From Artemisia argyi (Eukaryota > Streptophyta > Magnoliopsida > Asterales > Asteraceae): DNA of 64,000 nucleotides. The position numbers and the translations under genes are program-made. Shown piece after piece: positions 10,046-21,252 of this stretch (positions within the stretch are counted from its first letter, which is position 1; the number at the start of each line of letters is the position of its first letter). The stretch spans positions 201,673,322-201,737,321 of the forward strand of contig CM060680.1 of NCBI GenBank assembly GCA_030686995.1. Direction: 5' to 3'. The notes under the pieces were generated by a model that worked only from the letters and a program-made list of their open reading frames with translations, was not told where the DNA came from and did not search any database.

Positions 10046-10666
10046 GTAACTGATGTTGAACGTCCTTTATATTTTAAATTCGTACGCACAAATAATAGAA
10101 CTGAATGAACAATATCACAATTATCAAACACGAAGGCAAACTGTTTATTTAAAACAAGCAAGAGTTCTCCACCACATGCATTTTCATACAGACTCAAACT
10201 AAACAACTCGACAACCAAACTAAACAACTCGATAACCAAAGGAAACAACTCAAACTAAACAACTCGACAACTTGACAACCAAAGGAAACAACTCAAACTA
10301 AACAACTCGACAACCAAACGAAACAACTCAAACTAAACAACTCGACAACCAAAAGAACAGATCAAACGAAACAACCCGTTTATTTTTCGATAATCTTGTC
10401 TCTCATCCACAGTTGAATTTTTCGGGTCGGGTTTTTTTGTGATTCAAATTAGGCTAGATTGTCTCGTTTTTGGACGCGATTTATTTATTATTTATTTAGT
10501 ATTAATTAAATAATTCAAAACAAGATTACAACATCTATTTAAATAATTTTAATTTATTTAAATATATTTTTAATTAATTTAAATCATTATTTAGTATTAA
10601 TCAAATAATTTAAATCATTATTTAGTATTAATTAAATAATTAAAATCATTTTTAATATACAAAAGA

Positions 10667-10706
<40 letters not shown>

Positions 10707-12000
10707 CATAAGGAACGACAATGTCGTCCCTTTTGTTTTCACCAAAGTTTTTCACGAAAATTGAATCAACCCGCCATGAATTTATTAATCCCGCCACAGT
10801 AAGGGACGACAATGTCATCCCTAAATTACAAACAAATGTCGTCCCTTTTTGCTCAATTATTGATATTCCCAGATCTATTCATTTTCTTCTAAGTCTTTAT
10901 CAAAAAAAAAAAAAACGCTATTCATCTCTTCTTCTTCTTCAATTCGACACTACCACAACCAAATTAATACCACATTCAACACCACACTATCACCTCAAAA
11001 CATCAATTACACACGCACCACTGTGCACAATTTGTTTAATTTTTGTAAATTTGTTTTGTGTAAAGGTATGATTTTTTTGTTAATTTCATTTTCTTAATTT
11101 GTTTTGTTTAATTTTGGTTTGATAATCTTTGTTTCTATTTTATGTTGTGTTTGTGTTGGCGTTAGATAGCAGCAGCACCACCACCGCCGTGAAGCAACGA
11201 CGGCAGCAACAGTACCACCGTGAACCACCACGGCAGCAACACCTCTCAATTGTGTTGGTTTCTTTTGTGTTGTCTTTCGTTTCTTAGTTTAAAGGTTTTT
11301 TTTTTTTTGTTTTTTTTTTTTGTTAATTTAAAGATATGTTTTTTTTATTGTGTTAAAGTGTTTTGGGACGACAATGTCGTCGTCAAAAGTTATGGACAGC
11401 CGGGACAAAGTGTTTTGGACAGCCGGGACAAAGTTATGGACCACCTCTCGCTTGTGTTTTTTTTATTGTGTTAAAGTGTTTTGGTGATATAGGATTGTGT
11501 ATTTAAGATAGTATATTGTAAACAACCGGAACAAATTAAAGAAACTTTTGCTAGACATGGTAGTAAAGTTTACAAGAGATTGATGTGCTAAAATGAAGTT
11601 GGTATTAATTTAGGTTGTTTTTTTTTATGTGTATGTTTTTGGTTAGCCAGGACAGCCGGGAGAGCCGGGACAGTACCTCTTTTCCTCTTTTCCTCTTTTC
11701 TTCTCTTCCTCTATTTTAGCCGCGAACTAGGTATATAATTTAATTACTCTTATGATATTGTAATTTGGTTAGTATGATTGTTAAACTTATGTGAATTGTA
11801 ATTTGGTTTATGAAATGTATGTTTGTGTAGGACCATCGCAAAAGCACCACCTCTCTATCTTTCTTCTTCTCTTTCAGCCGTGTACCAACCGTGACATCTA
11901 GTATGTTTTCTTTATTTCCATATTTTGTTTTTGTTTATGTGTGTATTAGTATTAATTGGTCCACGAAATTGTGTGTTCTTGTATTTGTAATTTTACAGAT
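10046..12000. other. CACTA internal non-coding DNA and TnpA 5' leader
   Basis: 10140-10380 holds repeats of AAACAACTCGACAACCAAA, matching 2640-2830. 10370-10415 is a remnant of the ORF at 2784-3239. 10674-10704 is a poly-A run. Palindromes GACGACAATGTCGTC-like start at 10714 and 10805 (91 bp apart) and 11367. 10900-11900 is pyrimidine-rich, leader-like DNA with possible introns ahead of the TnpA-like ATG at 12001. No independent gene is supported. Confidence 0.55.
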
Positions 12001-13872
12001 GGCTGCCGTAGCTCCTAATTCACACGGCGGGGATGTTGGTGGTGATCCACCTAGACAACCCTCATTTACTTTGCCGGGATATTGCGCAGGTAAGAAAATG
12101 TGATTTATTTTTTATTGATAAAATTGAATTTTTTTACTTGTATTTTCAAACTCAATAACTTGTATTTGTAGGTAATATGATCACGGGTGAGACATCAAAT
12201 CGGGCCTTAAAGAAAGCGTTTAGAGAGAATAAGAATAAGCCTTTGCCTATCGGCTTTGATCACGATGATCAAGGTACATTCTCACCCATAGGCACGTATG
12301 CACCGCAGCTCAATAGTCTTATCGGGGAACAAGTTAGGCCACTTCCCCTTGACTGCAATTGGGAACAAATTCCCGATGTTTATAAGGCGCATATATTTCC
12401 CGCCCTCAAGGTATTTTGTTTCTATTCTTATTGTTATCAACCGCTTAGGTATGCGTGTTATATTTAAATTGTATGTATATTTAAATGCGTATATTTATTT
12501 GTAGACCTATTTTGAAATCGAGCCTTGGTTAAATGATGATCGCCAAGTGAGGTATGGGGATGAAACATATACGGTGGGGGAAAGGGTATCTAAAGGGCTC
12601 GAACTTCAGATGCGATTACTATATCGCAAAAATAAAAATAGGATCAAGAAGAGGTACTTTACTACCCATAGGACGCCCGCGGTCGCAAGGGAACATCCGC
12701 CGCCGCCAAATGCATGGGCTCACAGAACCTAAGAAGAATGGGAGTTGTTTGTCGACTTGTTGTCCGACCCGGCACGGATGGAAAGATCCGCCAAAAATGC
12801 TAAAAATCGATCAAAGAACAAGATAAAAACTCACCAGGGGCAACAATCTTTCGTACAAGGAATAAACAATTATGTAAGACTCATTATAATTTTTGTGATT
12901 TTTAAAGGTCTATATATTGTTTATACATAGCTCGTTATTAATCTATTTTATATTGTATGTATAGCGGGTTAAAAAAGGGGAAAATGAAGATCTGATCGAA
13001 ACATGGAGGAAGGGGCATTCAACTAAAGAGGGCAAATTTATAACAGAAGATAACGAGACGGCTTATGTAAGTAATTTATCTCTTAACACGTGTCATTAGG
13101 ATCAAGTTACTTGTTTTTTTCTAACTTACTTGTTTTTAACATACTTTTTTTTTACTTGCACAGCTGTAGATGAAGTCTCTTTTCAATCAAGTGAAAGCCG
13201 GTACAGTCCCGTCGATGACCGAGCGAGAAATAATTCGTAGAATTGTTCCGAGTGACAACCGCCAAATTTTGTCGGGCATTGGCAGGATAGTGACGGGCAG
13301 TGGCAAGTCCACACATCAGCCGTTTGATCGAGACTATATTGCTCGCCAGCATATGACCGAGGTGTTGAGGCGAGAGCGTCAACGGGCTGATTTGGCTGAA
13401 CAACGTACTCTCGTGGCCGAGCAAGAGGCTAGATTGGCTAGGGAAACTGCTAATGCGACTAATGCTAGAATAGGCACCTTTGAATCTTACATTGGGCAGT
13501 TTTTTTACCTTCTACAACAACCAAGGTAATCCATTTCCCGTTCCTTTCCCCCCACCTAATCCTGTTCCCGGCCCTTTTTCCGGCCCTATTCCCTTTCCTG
13601 GCCCTCCTACTTTCCAAGCTCCCTTTCCCTGCCCTCCTACTTTCCAAGCTCCCTTTCCCGACCCTAATAATGCGTTTAACAATTGTTATCGTCCCTCATT
13701 TCCCGACTCTACTACATGCCCGGGTTCTAGTTCGAATTATGAAATGCAGCCACCCGAAGTCCTTAACAAATACCTCTTAGCAAATAATCCTCATTTGAGC
13801 CGCATGCCAAGGAATAATGATTATAGTAGTGAGGAGGAGGAGGAGGCGGAGGTGGATTCGGACGATGAGTAG
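12001..13872 (+). pseudogene. TnpA-like CACTA protein (plant transposase Ptta/En/Spm family), one stop and one frameshift
   Basis: Five exons can be joined at GT-AG sites in phase: 12001 to about 12086, 12172-12411, 12505-12872, 12965-13066, and from 13169. The middle carries the features of the plant Ptta/En/Spm transposase family: EEWELFVDLL, then NAKNRSK, a THQGQQSF motif and REIIRRIV with a glycine-rich GRIVTGSGKS. The C-terminal part is helical (RQRADLAEQRTLVAEQEARL), then proline/phenylalanine-rich, ending in an acidic run. Two lesions are visible: a TAA at 12730-12732 just before EEWE, and a 7-T run at about 13500-13506 where one T too many shifts the frame out of the PFPVPFPPP region that stays open to 13872. 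Such proteins bind subterminal repeats of their own elements. Confidence 0.65.
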
Positions 13873-14179
13873 GCGTAGGGATGTAAGATTTTACTATTTG
13901 TTGCAACTTTATTACTTGTTAGTAACTTTGAACATGTTAATTAGTAACTTTGTGACTTGTTAGTTTAATTGTATCGTATTTGTGGAATGGTATCGTGGAT
14001 TTGTGGAATAGAATGATATTGTATCGCTTAGTAATTTGGTATTGTATCATATTGTCGAATTGGTATTGCGGATTGTGGTTGATTACAGGTTATAAATATG
14101 CAGGTTTTGGTAGATTTTTTCCCGAAAAATATCCGGAAAAAATCTGCTGCATTTTTTTTTGCACCCAGGTACAGTTTGG

Positions 14180-14442
14180 GACGACAAAATCGTCCCATTT
14201 TTGCAAGCAGTTGTCATCCCATATTGCTGAGTTCCACGTAGCCTGTCCCAAACGAATAAATAAATAAATTAATCAAAGCAATTTGGGACGATATTCTCGT
14301 CCCTTTTCTTCAAAAAATATGTCGTCCCATTTTTTATTTTCCAAACATTTTCTTCTTTAATTAAAAATAGTTAACAAAGTAAAAAATAATAATAATAAGT
14401 TTGGGACGATTTTCTCGTCCCTTTTTGCAAGTAAGATGTCGT

Positions 14443-14473
<31 letters not shown>

Positions 14474-14640
14474 GACTTGCTAGTGGGCCCAGCAGTGTAT
14501 CGTCCCAAAATATAAAGAGAATGTCGTCCCATATATTTTTTGGGACAAAAAGTTAGGGACGAGCAATATGGGACGAGATGTCGTTCCATTTTTTTTTTGG
14601 GACGACGCTCTTTGGCAAAGTGGGACGAGAATGGCGTTCC
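14180..14640. promoter_or_regulatory. Cluster of GGGACGA...TCGTCCC subterminal palindromes
   Basis: GACGACAAAATCGTC (14180), GACGATATTCTCGTC (14287), GACGATTTTCTCGTC (14405) and several half-sites (ATGTCGTCCC, GGGACGAGAT) fill the last 480 bp of the second CACTA element. The GACGA/TCGTC arms are constant while the 5-6 bp core varies. They are probably transposase-binding sites. Spacing (107 and 118 bp) is less regular than in the first element. A poly-T tract lies at 14447-14473. Confidence 0.65.
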
Positions 14641-14681
14641 AAATCCTTTATTTTGGTGTAGTAAAGCACTAAAATAGGCGG

Positions 14682-15394
14682 TTACAGACAAGGGCCTGGC
14701 CCAGAGTCGAGCAACGTGGCTGGAGGAACAACAGCAGCCAGGTAGACTCTTTGAGAAGCTGGATCCACCTGCAGATCATCAAATTTGAGACCTGTTTCAA
14801 ACTTCAAACAAACATCTTCAACATATGTTCTCACAACAGTGCTACCTGCACACACAAAACGAACAATCAAAAACTTAGAGTCAATACACAAACACAAGTC
14901 GACAGAAACAAATGCGAAGAAATATACCTTCAGCAGTTCAGCATATGACTTGTCCTTACGCGAGTGTCTATCACACCTTTTCAACCATTCAGCCTTGAGA
15001 GAACGCTCATCACCTCCTCTATGGCTAACATCATCATCTGAAAGAATAATAATAGGGTGGATGACTTTTAAAGGGGTATAGTAAACTTCAATGTTAGAAG
15101 AGCCATAACCATCATCATCCCTAGCAGGGCAGAGGTCTTACCAGCTTCAGAAGTACCACCAGAGGTACCAACATCAAATTTCCTCTTCCTAGAAATTAAA
15201 GGGATCATATCCTCATCTTTTTCATCCTCCTGCTCATCATGAGCCATGGATGACTTCTCACCTAATACCCTCTTAGAAATAACAATGTTAGACCTCAAGG
15301 GCATGGTCTTCAAATAACCACCATCAATAGTTCCAGCCTGATCGTTAGTCTGGGCCACAGGATGAACGCCAGCATGAGTAACAATCTGGTTCAC
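14682..15394 (-). pseudogene. Unidentified multi-exon gene fragment
   Basis: Three exon-like segments lie on the minus strand: 15142-15394 (acidic, with EQEDEKDEDM and a KRKFDV basic patch; donor GCTG|GTAAGA), 14928-15037 (acceptor TCTTTCAG; DERSLKAEWLKRCDRHSRKD) and 14682-14845 (acceptor TGTGTGCAG; FETGLKFDDLQVDPASQRVY, stop at 14682). The first two join in phase, but the third needs a different phase, so either a boundary is wrong or the copy is broken. I do not recognise the protein. It starts only 19 bp beyond the putative end of the second CACTA element, which may mean that this end is misplaced or that the fragment was already there. Confidence 0.4.
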
Positions 15395-15987
15395 AGGCTG
15401 AGTGTTAACACTCGAAACTCGTCATTCGGGTGCATCATATAATCATCAACGCCTATCGCTGTAAAATAATTAACGAGGGGTTAGTACTTCATAAAATAAC
15501 AGATTTCGTAAAGATACATAAAAAACTTGTATCAACACATCCCAGAATGGTACTGACAAGATGCATTATGGCCCACAACTGTGATGTAAATGGTTCTAGA
15601 TAGACAATTTCAAAAAATACGTTGATTATGTGCACCTAACTGTCCTAAGTTTTTGAATTTTTACTTTTTTGGGTAGTATTTTACCCACTTAGCAGGTTGC
15701 CAGTTTTTGTGCTTTTTTTGTTTTACCAGCTTCCACCTCATCTTTTACACTCCACATCCCCCCTTCACACACACACTTTCATTTCCATATCTAGGATTGA
15801 ATGTGAAATCAAAACCCCCAAATCAACACCCTAAATCGAAACCCCCAATTAAAGGTTTGATTACTTGTATACTTGCATTCTTTTATGTGTTACTGTGTTT
15901 GGAATATGGGTTTGTTAATTCATTTAGTGCATATGAAGGCGAAAACCCGAGTTACAAATAAAATATCATAATCGAAAAATTAACAAG
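15395..15987. other. No convincing gene
   Basis: AT-rich DNA with a pyrimidine-rich, leader-like stretch at 15700-15860 followed by an 84-codon ORF (15707-15961) without recognisable motifs. I would not call it a gene. Confidence 0.5.
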
Positions 15988-16322
15988 TGTTGGAATTGAA
16001 AGTAATCAAGAAAACATAAGTCTTGAAAGTCGAAGGACCAATAGTGTTAGATAGATAGTTAGTAACTGGAAATCCTGTAAATTAGGAAGAGATGTGTCGT
16101 TTGATGCATGACTCTTAGAAGAGTCACATCGGTTCACTAACACCGATTGACAAACTATAAATACTTATGTACATGTATTGTTTTATAGAGTGGAATAATA
16201 TCAGTATTGTGTTTATCTTAAAAGTATTCCCACCCTCTGTTACAACAAAGAGTCACTGCACAAATCTGTGCATACTCAAACATGATTCATCTATGATTGA
16301 TCCAAGATCTGTAGGGACAATA
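15988..16322 (+). repeat. 5' LTR of the TRIM-like element
   Basis: 335 bp, starting TGTTGG, with CTATAAATAC near 16157. It is followed after two bases by the primer-binding site at 16325. Confidence 0.85.
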
Positions 16323-16973
16323 AATGGTATCCAGAGCATGATGGTTAATGTGGATCGATCAATTGCAAGTCCAGGAAGTATATCGCCAGGAGACTTGGAA
16401 CAGAAAACAACGACAACCATTGAAGTTGATCGTGGCCAAAAAACACTAAGGGTGGATTTGGAGATAGAAGCCGAGACAAAAGGATCTAGGGCACGCATTT
16501 GAAACCAAGTCGACATAAGAAGAATGAAGATCATGTTATTTGCAAGATAGTACGTTCCAGGAAGATGTCTTACACATTTGGCGGGAATAAGACAAGGCAA
16601 CAAAAGGGTTCATAGGCTTGATAATGGTTACCATGACGCTGCAAGAAGAGAAGCCAAAAGAAGAAGTGGGAAGAAGCAGTTGGACTGCAGAAAATAGAGA
16701 CCCACAAGGCTTGCAGGATGTGGACAGGGTCTACATAGGATGGAGCAGTTAGGGATGGGACACAAGAACAAGTAATGAACATGTTAGGATGGATCACATG
16801 AAGATAATATGAACAAGGACGATGATCCATGGAACGATAAAAGGCAAGTGAACATGAAAGATCGGACAAGTAACAGGGCGATCAAATACAAAAGAAACAA
16901 AGAAGGAACGGGACTGCAATTGGGATGAACAAGAACAGAGCGAAGATTATGATTTCTTGATTAGGGGAGTGAA

Positions 16974-17308
16974 TGTTGGAATTGAAAGTAATCAAGAAAA
17001 CATAAGTCTTGAAAGTCGAAGGACCAATAGTGTTAGATAGATAGTTAGTAACTGGAAATCCTGTAAATTAGGAAGAGATGTGTCGTTTGATGCATAACTC
17101 TTAGAAGAGTCACATCGGTTCACTAACACTGATTGACAAACTATAAATACTTATGTACATGTATTGTTTTATAGTGTGGAATAATATCAGTATTGTGTTT
17201 ATCTTAAAAGTATTCCCACCCTCTGTTACAACAAAGAGTCACTACACAAATCTGTGCATACTCAAACATGATTCAGCTATGATTGATCCAAGATCCGTAG
17301 GGACAATA
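16974..17308 (+). repeat. 3' LTR of the TRIM-like element
   Basis: 335 bp, same ends as the 5' LTR, preceded by the purine tract and followed by the ACAAG target duplication. Substitutions relative to the 5' LTR include CATGAC/CATAAC and ACACCG/ACACTG. Confidence 0.85.
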
Positions 17309-17617
17309 ACAAGCGTTTTACAATAGAAAGCAAAAAGATACTAACATAAATGTACATCAACCCCAACTAGTATATATAGCATATATATGCCCTCTGTCAA
17401 AAGCATCAGTGATGGTGCTTTGTTTTTGGAGTCTATCTTGAACCATAAAATCGAGATTATATCTACATGTGACTCGTTACTGCTAACTTGGTTTCTGATC
17501 CCCTTTCATTCAGTAAGTCCATGTCATATTGTGTGTGTGATTGTTTTTAAGATGATGACAAACACAGTAAAACTGAAGTTGTTTTGCATAGATATGTGTA
17601 ATTTATAATCAGCTTAC

Positions 17618-18048
17618 CTGGAGCTCAAATATGACCCCAAGAAGAAGTATAGATCTTCATATGATTTAACTTGCTTAAAGAGTTTGATACATGCTTCAAC
17701 ACCCAGCTGCTCACAGTATTCTTTGGCAACCTTCAGTAATTACAATGGTCAACAAAGTGGAAAATCAAAATGACAATCACAGAGAGTTCAACGCTTCTGC
17801 TTTGTTTTTTATTTGACTTCCAAAACTGACCAAATGAACAGTGATTATAGATTTATAGGATACTTCTGCCATATATATAAATGTGTGCTTGTGTAAATAA
17901 AATTTATAGCTACACAGAGAGTTACGCCTACCTGCTTGGAGTAAATAAGAATTTTATCAAGCTCCATCCGCTCGGCAAAAGCTGCAACAACTTTTGGTGT
18001 TGCTCTTGCTTTGATGTAGATTTGCAAAGCAAGATCATTGCAAACATT
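17618..18048 (-). pseudogene. Clathrin heavy chain fragment (two non-adjacent exons)
   Basis: Two minus-strand exons with good splice sites match the plant clathrin heavy chain. Exon A (17932-18048, 39 codons) reads [18 protein letters not shown] and KILIYSKQ. Exon B (17618-17730) reads [18 protein letters not shown] and [10 protein letters not shown]. Both lie in the middle of the roughly 1700-residue protein. In an intact protein they are separated by more than 100 residues that are absent here, and everything before and after is absent as well. Clathrin heavy chain forms the coat of endocytic vesicles. This copy cannot encode it and is a captured or duplicated fragment. No transposon ends were recognised around it. 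The flanking TRIM-like element (to 17313) is independent. Confidence 0.8.
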
Positions 18049-19785
18049 CTGCAGGTAAAATTTAAATAAACCAAGTTTTAATAATGGAACATTTACTTTA
18101 AATAAAAGCAAACTCAAAACTTTGATATTGTATACCTTCACAAGATATCCACAACATGATACTTTCAACCCCAACAAAACCATAAAATCATTAAGAAAAA
18201 TGAAAATTCTCGTTCTGGCGATGATTGGTTCAGATACTCTGCAATTCAAATCCCGTACACCTTGTATAGTACTCAAGTGCTTTATAAAAAGTGTAAATGA
18301 TTTCAAAGAACAAATCTACAAGCGGAAGTGCCGTCAGTTCCAAAGTTTCAATATTTCAACTTAACTCCATGGTGTTGAAGACACATTCCTTCAATACTCT
18401 TAAGTTGATTCAAAGTTCTTTAGGTTGCTGATTGACGTGTTCCTAGAAACGGGTTGTTTCTGATCTGAGGTTATAACAGGCGAGCTTCTTTGGGCTGAGC
18501 TTTAACCTCTAAGACCAGGGCTTGCATCTGTTGTGCATACACGAGATGAATAAGGTTCATTTGTAGTTAATCTTGAAGATCTTGTTGTTCGCAAAAAGGT
18601 GGATCTTGATACCTGCAAATTAATAATTTGATACATTGGTGGTTTAAGGGGGCGTTTCTCTTCTTAGTGGGAAGAAGTGTGGGTCCAAACCTTTAATGCA
18701 TGTTAATTGGAGGAGGCGTTAAAGCTTCCCTCTCCCAAATAAGAGCTAATTAAGAGGTTTATTTGTAACCACTTAATTTGGTTAACACCCCCTAAGGCTG
18801 CTGACAATTATAATGCCACAACAAGCAAAAAGAAGATGCCATTTATAAAGCTACAACCAGCATTTTCTCTTTTTGCTTGTGCTAGGGCTTTGGTTAATGC
18901 TGCCCATAAGGTTAAGTTTGTCTAAGGTATTTTGAAGCTAAAATTAGCAAGCTTTACTGTGAAGAATTCACCTCAAGTTGACCAAATGACTAGACATAAA
19001 CAGTGTTAAGATTCAATGTGCATAATTGATGGATCATTATAATGCTTAATAAGAGGTTTGTGGCTTATAATAAATGGTTTTGAATGCTTAGTGTCATGAA
19101 AAACGTCATCTTTAATGTAAACACTAATGAAACCTGTGATTGCAATAAAATCTAAATAAACATTGTAATTCTATAAACTTAGCCTCTATATCTATGTTTC
19201 AGAATATAATATCATTCAAAGATATCTATTCATCCATCACTTACATGACGGGAATCAGATGGATCAAGTCAGGTGCCATATAATTCAATGTGAAAGATGT
19301 TGCAGTAGGACATTTGACCCACAAGCCAGAATTGGCGATTTGTGGTTTTTGACAATGGAATGATATTATGGTCACGATCGTCTGAAAACTTCTCGTATCC
19401 AACGCCTAAAGTAGAAGAAATATTGACTTAGAATAGGGAAATGTCATGCGGCGTACCATAGAGCTGGCTAAAAGGGCTAAACGTATCATTTTAGTATGGT
19501 TAGTCGGCCTGAGCACTTTTCACCGAACCTTCCAACTCTGTTAAAAACAATTGTGTGGAAAATAATAAAATTTTTTTTAGTAAAATGATATAAGAGGTTT
19601 TACTAATAAATTTCACTTTGGACGACCTTCAACCCGTTTGACCCATTTGACTTTTTCTATTTCTATTTTTACCCTTTTGACTTTTTCTATTTCTATTTTT
19701 ACCCATTTGACTCCCTCATAGAGTCATATGTACTTTGGTAAAAATTATTAATTTCAAAGGCTGAAGACCAAAAGTCTGCAGAATC
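18049..19785. other. No gene recognised
   Basis: AT-rich DNA with scattered short open stretches. A 34-bp direct repeat (CTTTTTCTATTTCTATTTTT) occurs twice at 19648-19715. Minus-strand ORF 17845-18306 is mostly intron read-through around clathrin exon A. No other motif was found. Confidence 0.5.
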
Positions 19786-20501
19786 ATTACACTGCCATCT
19801 CCACAGAAATAGAAGTTCTCATTGATAACCCGATTCTTGCTCATTAGCATTGCCTGCAAAATGGCCACAAAATTATGGTAAAATCTTTTGGTTTATTACC
19901 GCTATTTACTTTATAATAACGTTACAATAAGAAGTTTGGAGACTCACTTGAGCATAGTTCCCAAATAGCTTAATAGCGTAAGAGAACGTAACCATTAGGC
20001 TCCAAATTCTGTATAGTACGCAGACATAACTGACTTTGGTTAAACCTTTATATTTGGTAAACAACTTTGTTTCTAAAGTATAAAAAGACTCAAACTTTTG
20101 AATTTCGGATTTTTCGGCAATCTTCAGTAGGTAAAAAACAGTCGAAATGGTTAGCATCTACAGGGATTGATGGTTTTTACTAGCAAAAAAAGATGATTAG
20201 CATAAAGAGAAATTACACCAAATTCAGTTACACTTTATCCAACTTGTGTGTTCAGATACATAAGTTCATCGGAAGAAACCTTTAATACATGTCCTAAGTT
20301 TTGTAAAAACCTGCACCATTTTATTCGCACTTCATCTACAATTTCTGTATGTTCACAGCCCCTAATTAGAACCATTAAGTTGTGGTGTCAATGCTTACCA
20401 ATGTAGCAATGTCGACAGAAGCAGACATGGTCACAAAGATCATCTTCAGCAATATTGCAAACAAAAACATTCATTTGATCTTTACGGAAATTTGCGTGTG
20501 A
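19786..20501 (-). pseudogene. Unidentified gene fragment, three exon-like segments
   Basis: Minus-strand segments with splice-like borders are 20399-20501 (acceptor TGCATGCAG, donor CATTG|GTAAGC; cysteine-rich end NIAEDDLCDHVCFCRHCYI), about 19951-20010 (MVTFSYAIKLFGNYAQ before a GTGAGT donor) and up to 19853 (acceptor TTTTGCAG; RVINENFYFCGDGSVMIL). The first segment is duplicated at 7435-7540. The family is not recognised, and it is uncertain whether the three belong to one gene. They lie 3' of the ankyrin-PGG gene on the same strand. Confidence 0.4.
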
Positions 20502-20666
20502 CTGCATGCATACAAAATTCTAAATCAGTAATAGATTCCAATGAATTACATAGTGATTTCAACTCACATACTTATAAATGGGCCAATTTGCTCGTGTAGT
20601 CTCAAACAGGCTGGAAGTCGCATGAACTCAATTCGTAATTCATTGAAACCACCTAAATTGCTTTTA

Positions 20667-20820
20667 GGGGGTGTTTGGGATTGTCTATTGAAAGTTCTTA
20701 TCTGCTTATAAAGCAAGTGTAAATTAAATGCTTATTTACACTAAATAAGCAGTTACATACTTTCATCATGTGTTCTTAAAAGATAAGACAAGCATTTGAG
20801 TAAACAATCCAAAGACCCTC
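20667..20820. repeat. 154-bp MITE with inverted ends GGGGGTGTTTGGGATTGT
   Basis: The left end GGGGGTGTTTGGGATTGT and the right end ACAATCCAAAGACCCTC are inverted copies with few mismatches. Internal TTATCTGCTTATAAAGC and AAATAAGCAG are further inverted parts. The first 37 bp are also at 7694-7730. The target duplication is unclear. The class is probably hAT-like. Confidence 0.6.
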
Positions 20821-21252
20821 GAATCCAAAAACTGAGATTATAAGTAAAGCAATATATGATTTTCAAAAATTGACAAAAAGTGATCAACCCCATTACAGAT
20901 TAATAAAAAGCTCTATTTTTTAGAAATCAGAAGCATTTCAAAGTTAGCGTCCACCCATTGTTGGGCGATTTACCTTAACGAATCTTCTGCCAAATGAATG
21001 ATAGAACTACAGAAACAATATCTCGATTCACACAGAAAAAAAGATTACCAACTGCAAATCATTACCATTGATTGAAAGAGATACCACAATGATGCAGGTA
21101 CCATATGTTCAAAACAAGCTGGTTATTACACTTAAGAAACCATTGATAGATGGAAATGATGCAAAAACATTATAAATTTAACATTACACAATATCCTAAG
21201 GGAATGACACCCACGGTTACAATTGATTCAGTAGAAATATTCAAGCTCTTCC
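20821..21252. other. 3' flank of the ankyrin-PGG gene; no gene
   Basis: AT-rich DNA without ORFs. It probably includes the 3' UTR of the gene whose stop codon is at 21253-21255. The stretch at 21045-21252 resembles 51800-52009 downstream of the paralogue (for example CATTGATAGATGGAAATGAT), so it was part of the duplicated locus. Confidence 0.5.

Larger units (their letters stand above)
7735..14663 (+). mobile_element. Second CACTA-type element, degenerate ends
   Basis: The left end candidate is CACAACAAGAAAA (7735-7747), one base off the usual CACTACAAGAAA. The right end candidate is TTTTGGTGTAGTA (14651-14663), which inverts to TACTACACCAAAA. GGGACGACAATGTCGTCCC-type palindromes occur near the left end (7871, 7992), internally (10714, 10805, 11367) and in a variant cluster near the right end (14180-14640). 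A TnpA-like gene lies between. The ends match each other at only about 9 of 13 positions and no 3-bp target duplication is evident. The boundaries are therefore tentative, and the stretch could be two nested relatives (7735-10415 and about 10430-14663). Confidence 0.55.
15988..17308 (+). mobile_element. Small non-autonomous LTR retrotransposon (TRIM-like), complete
   Basis: Two 335-bp LTRs (15988-16322 and 16974-17308) begin TGTTGGAATTGAAAG and end GGGACAATA. By eye they differ at about six positions (about 98% identical). The element is flanked by the 5-bp duplication ACAAG (15983-15987 and 17309-17313). A primer-binding site TGGTATCCAGAGC (16325-16337) resembles the usual TGGTATCAGAGC complement of initiator tRNA-Met, and a purine tract TTAGGGGAGTGAA (16961-16973) precedes the 3' LTR. 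Each LTR has a TATA box (CTATAAATAC). The 651-bp interior has no pol domain, so it must depend on another element's proteins. The LTR end TA instead of CA is unusual but follows from the ACAAG duplication. Confidence 0.85.

Noticed and set aside
16253..16603. Minus-strand ORF of 116 aa, and the plus-strand ORF 16167-16502
   Set aside because: They lie in the LTR and interior of the TRIM-like element, without motifs, and overlap each other on opposite strands.
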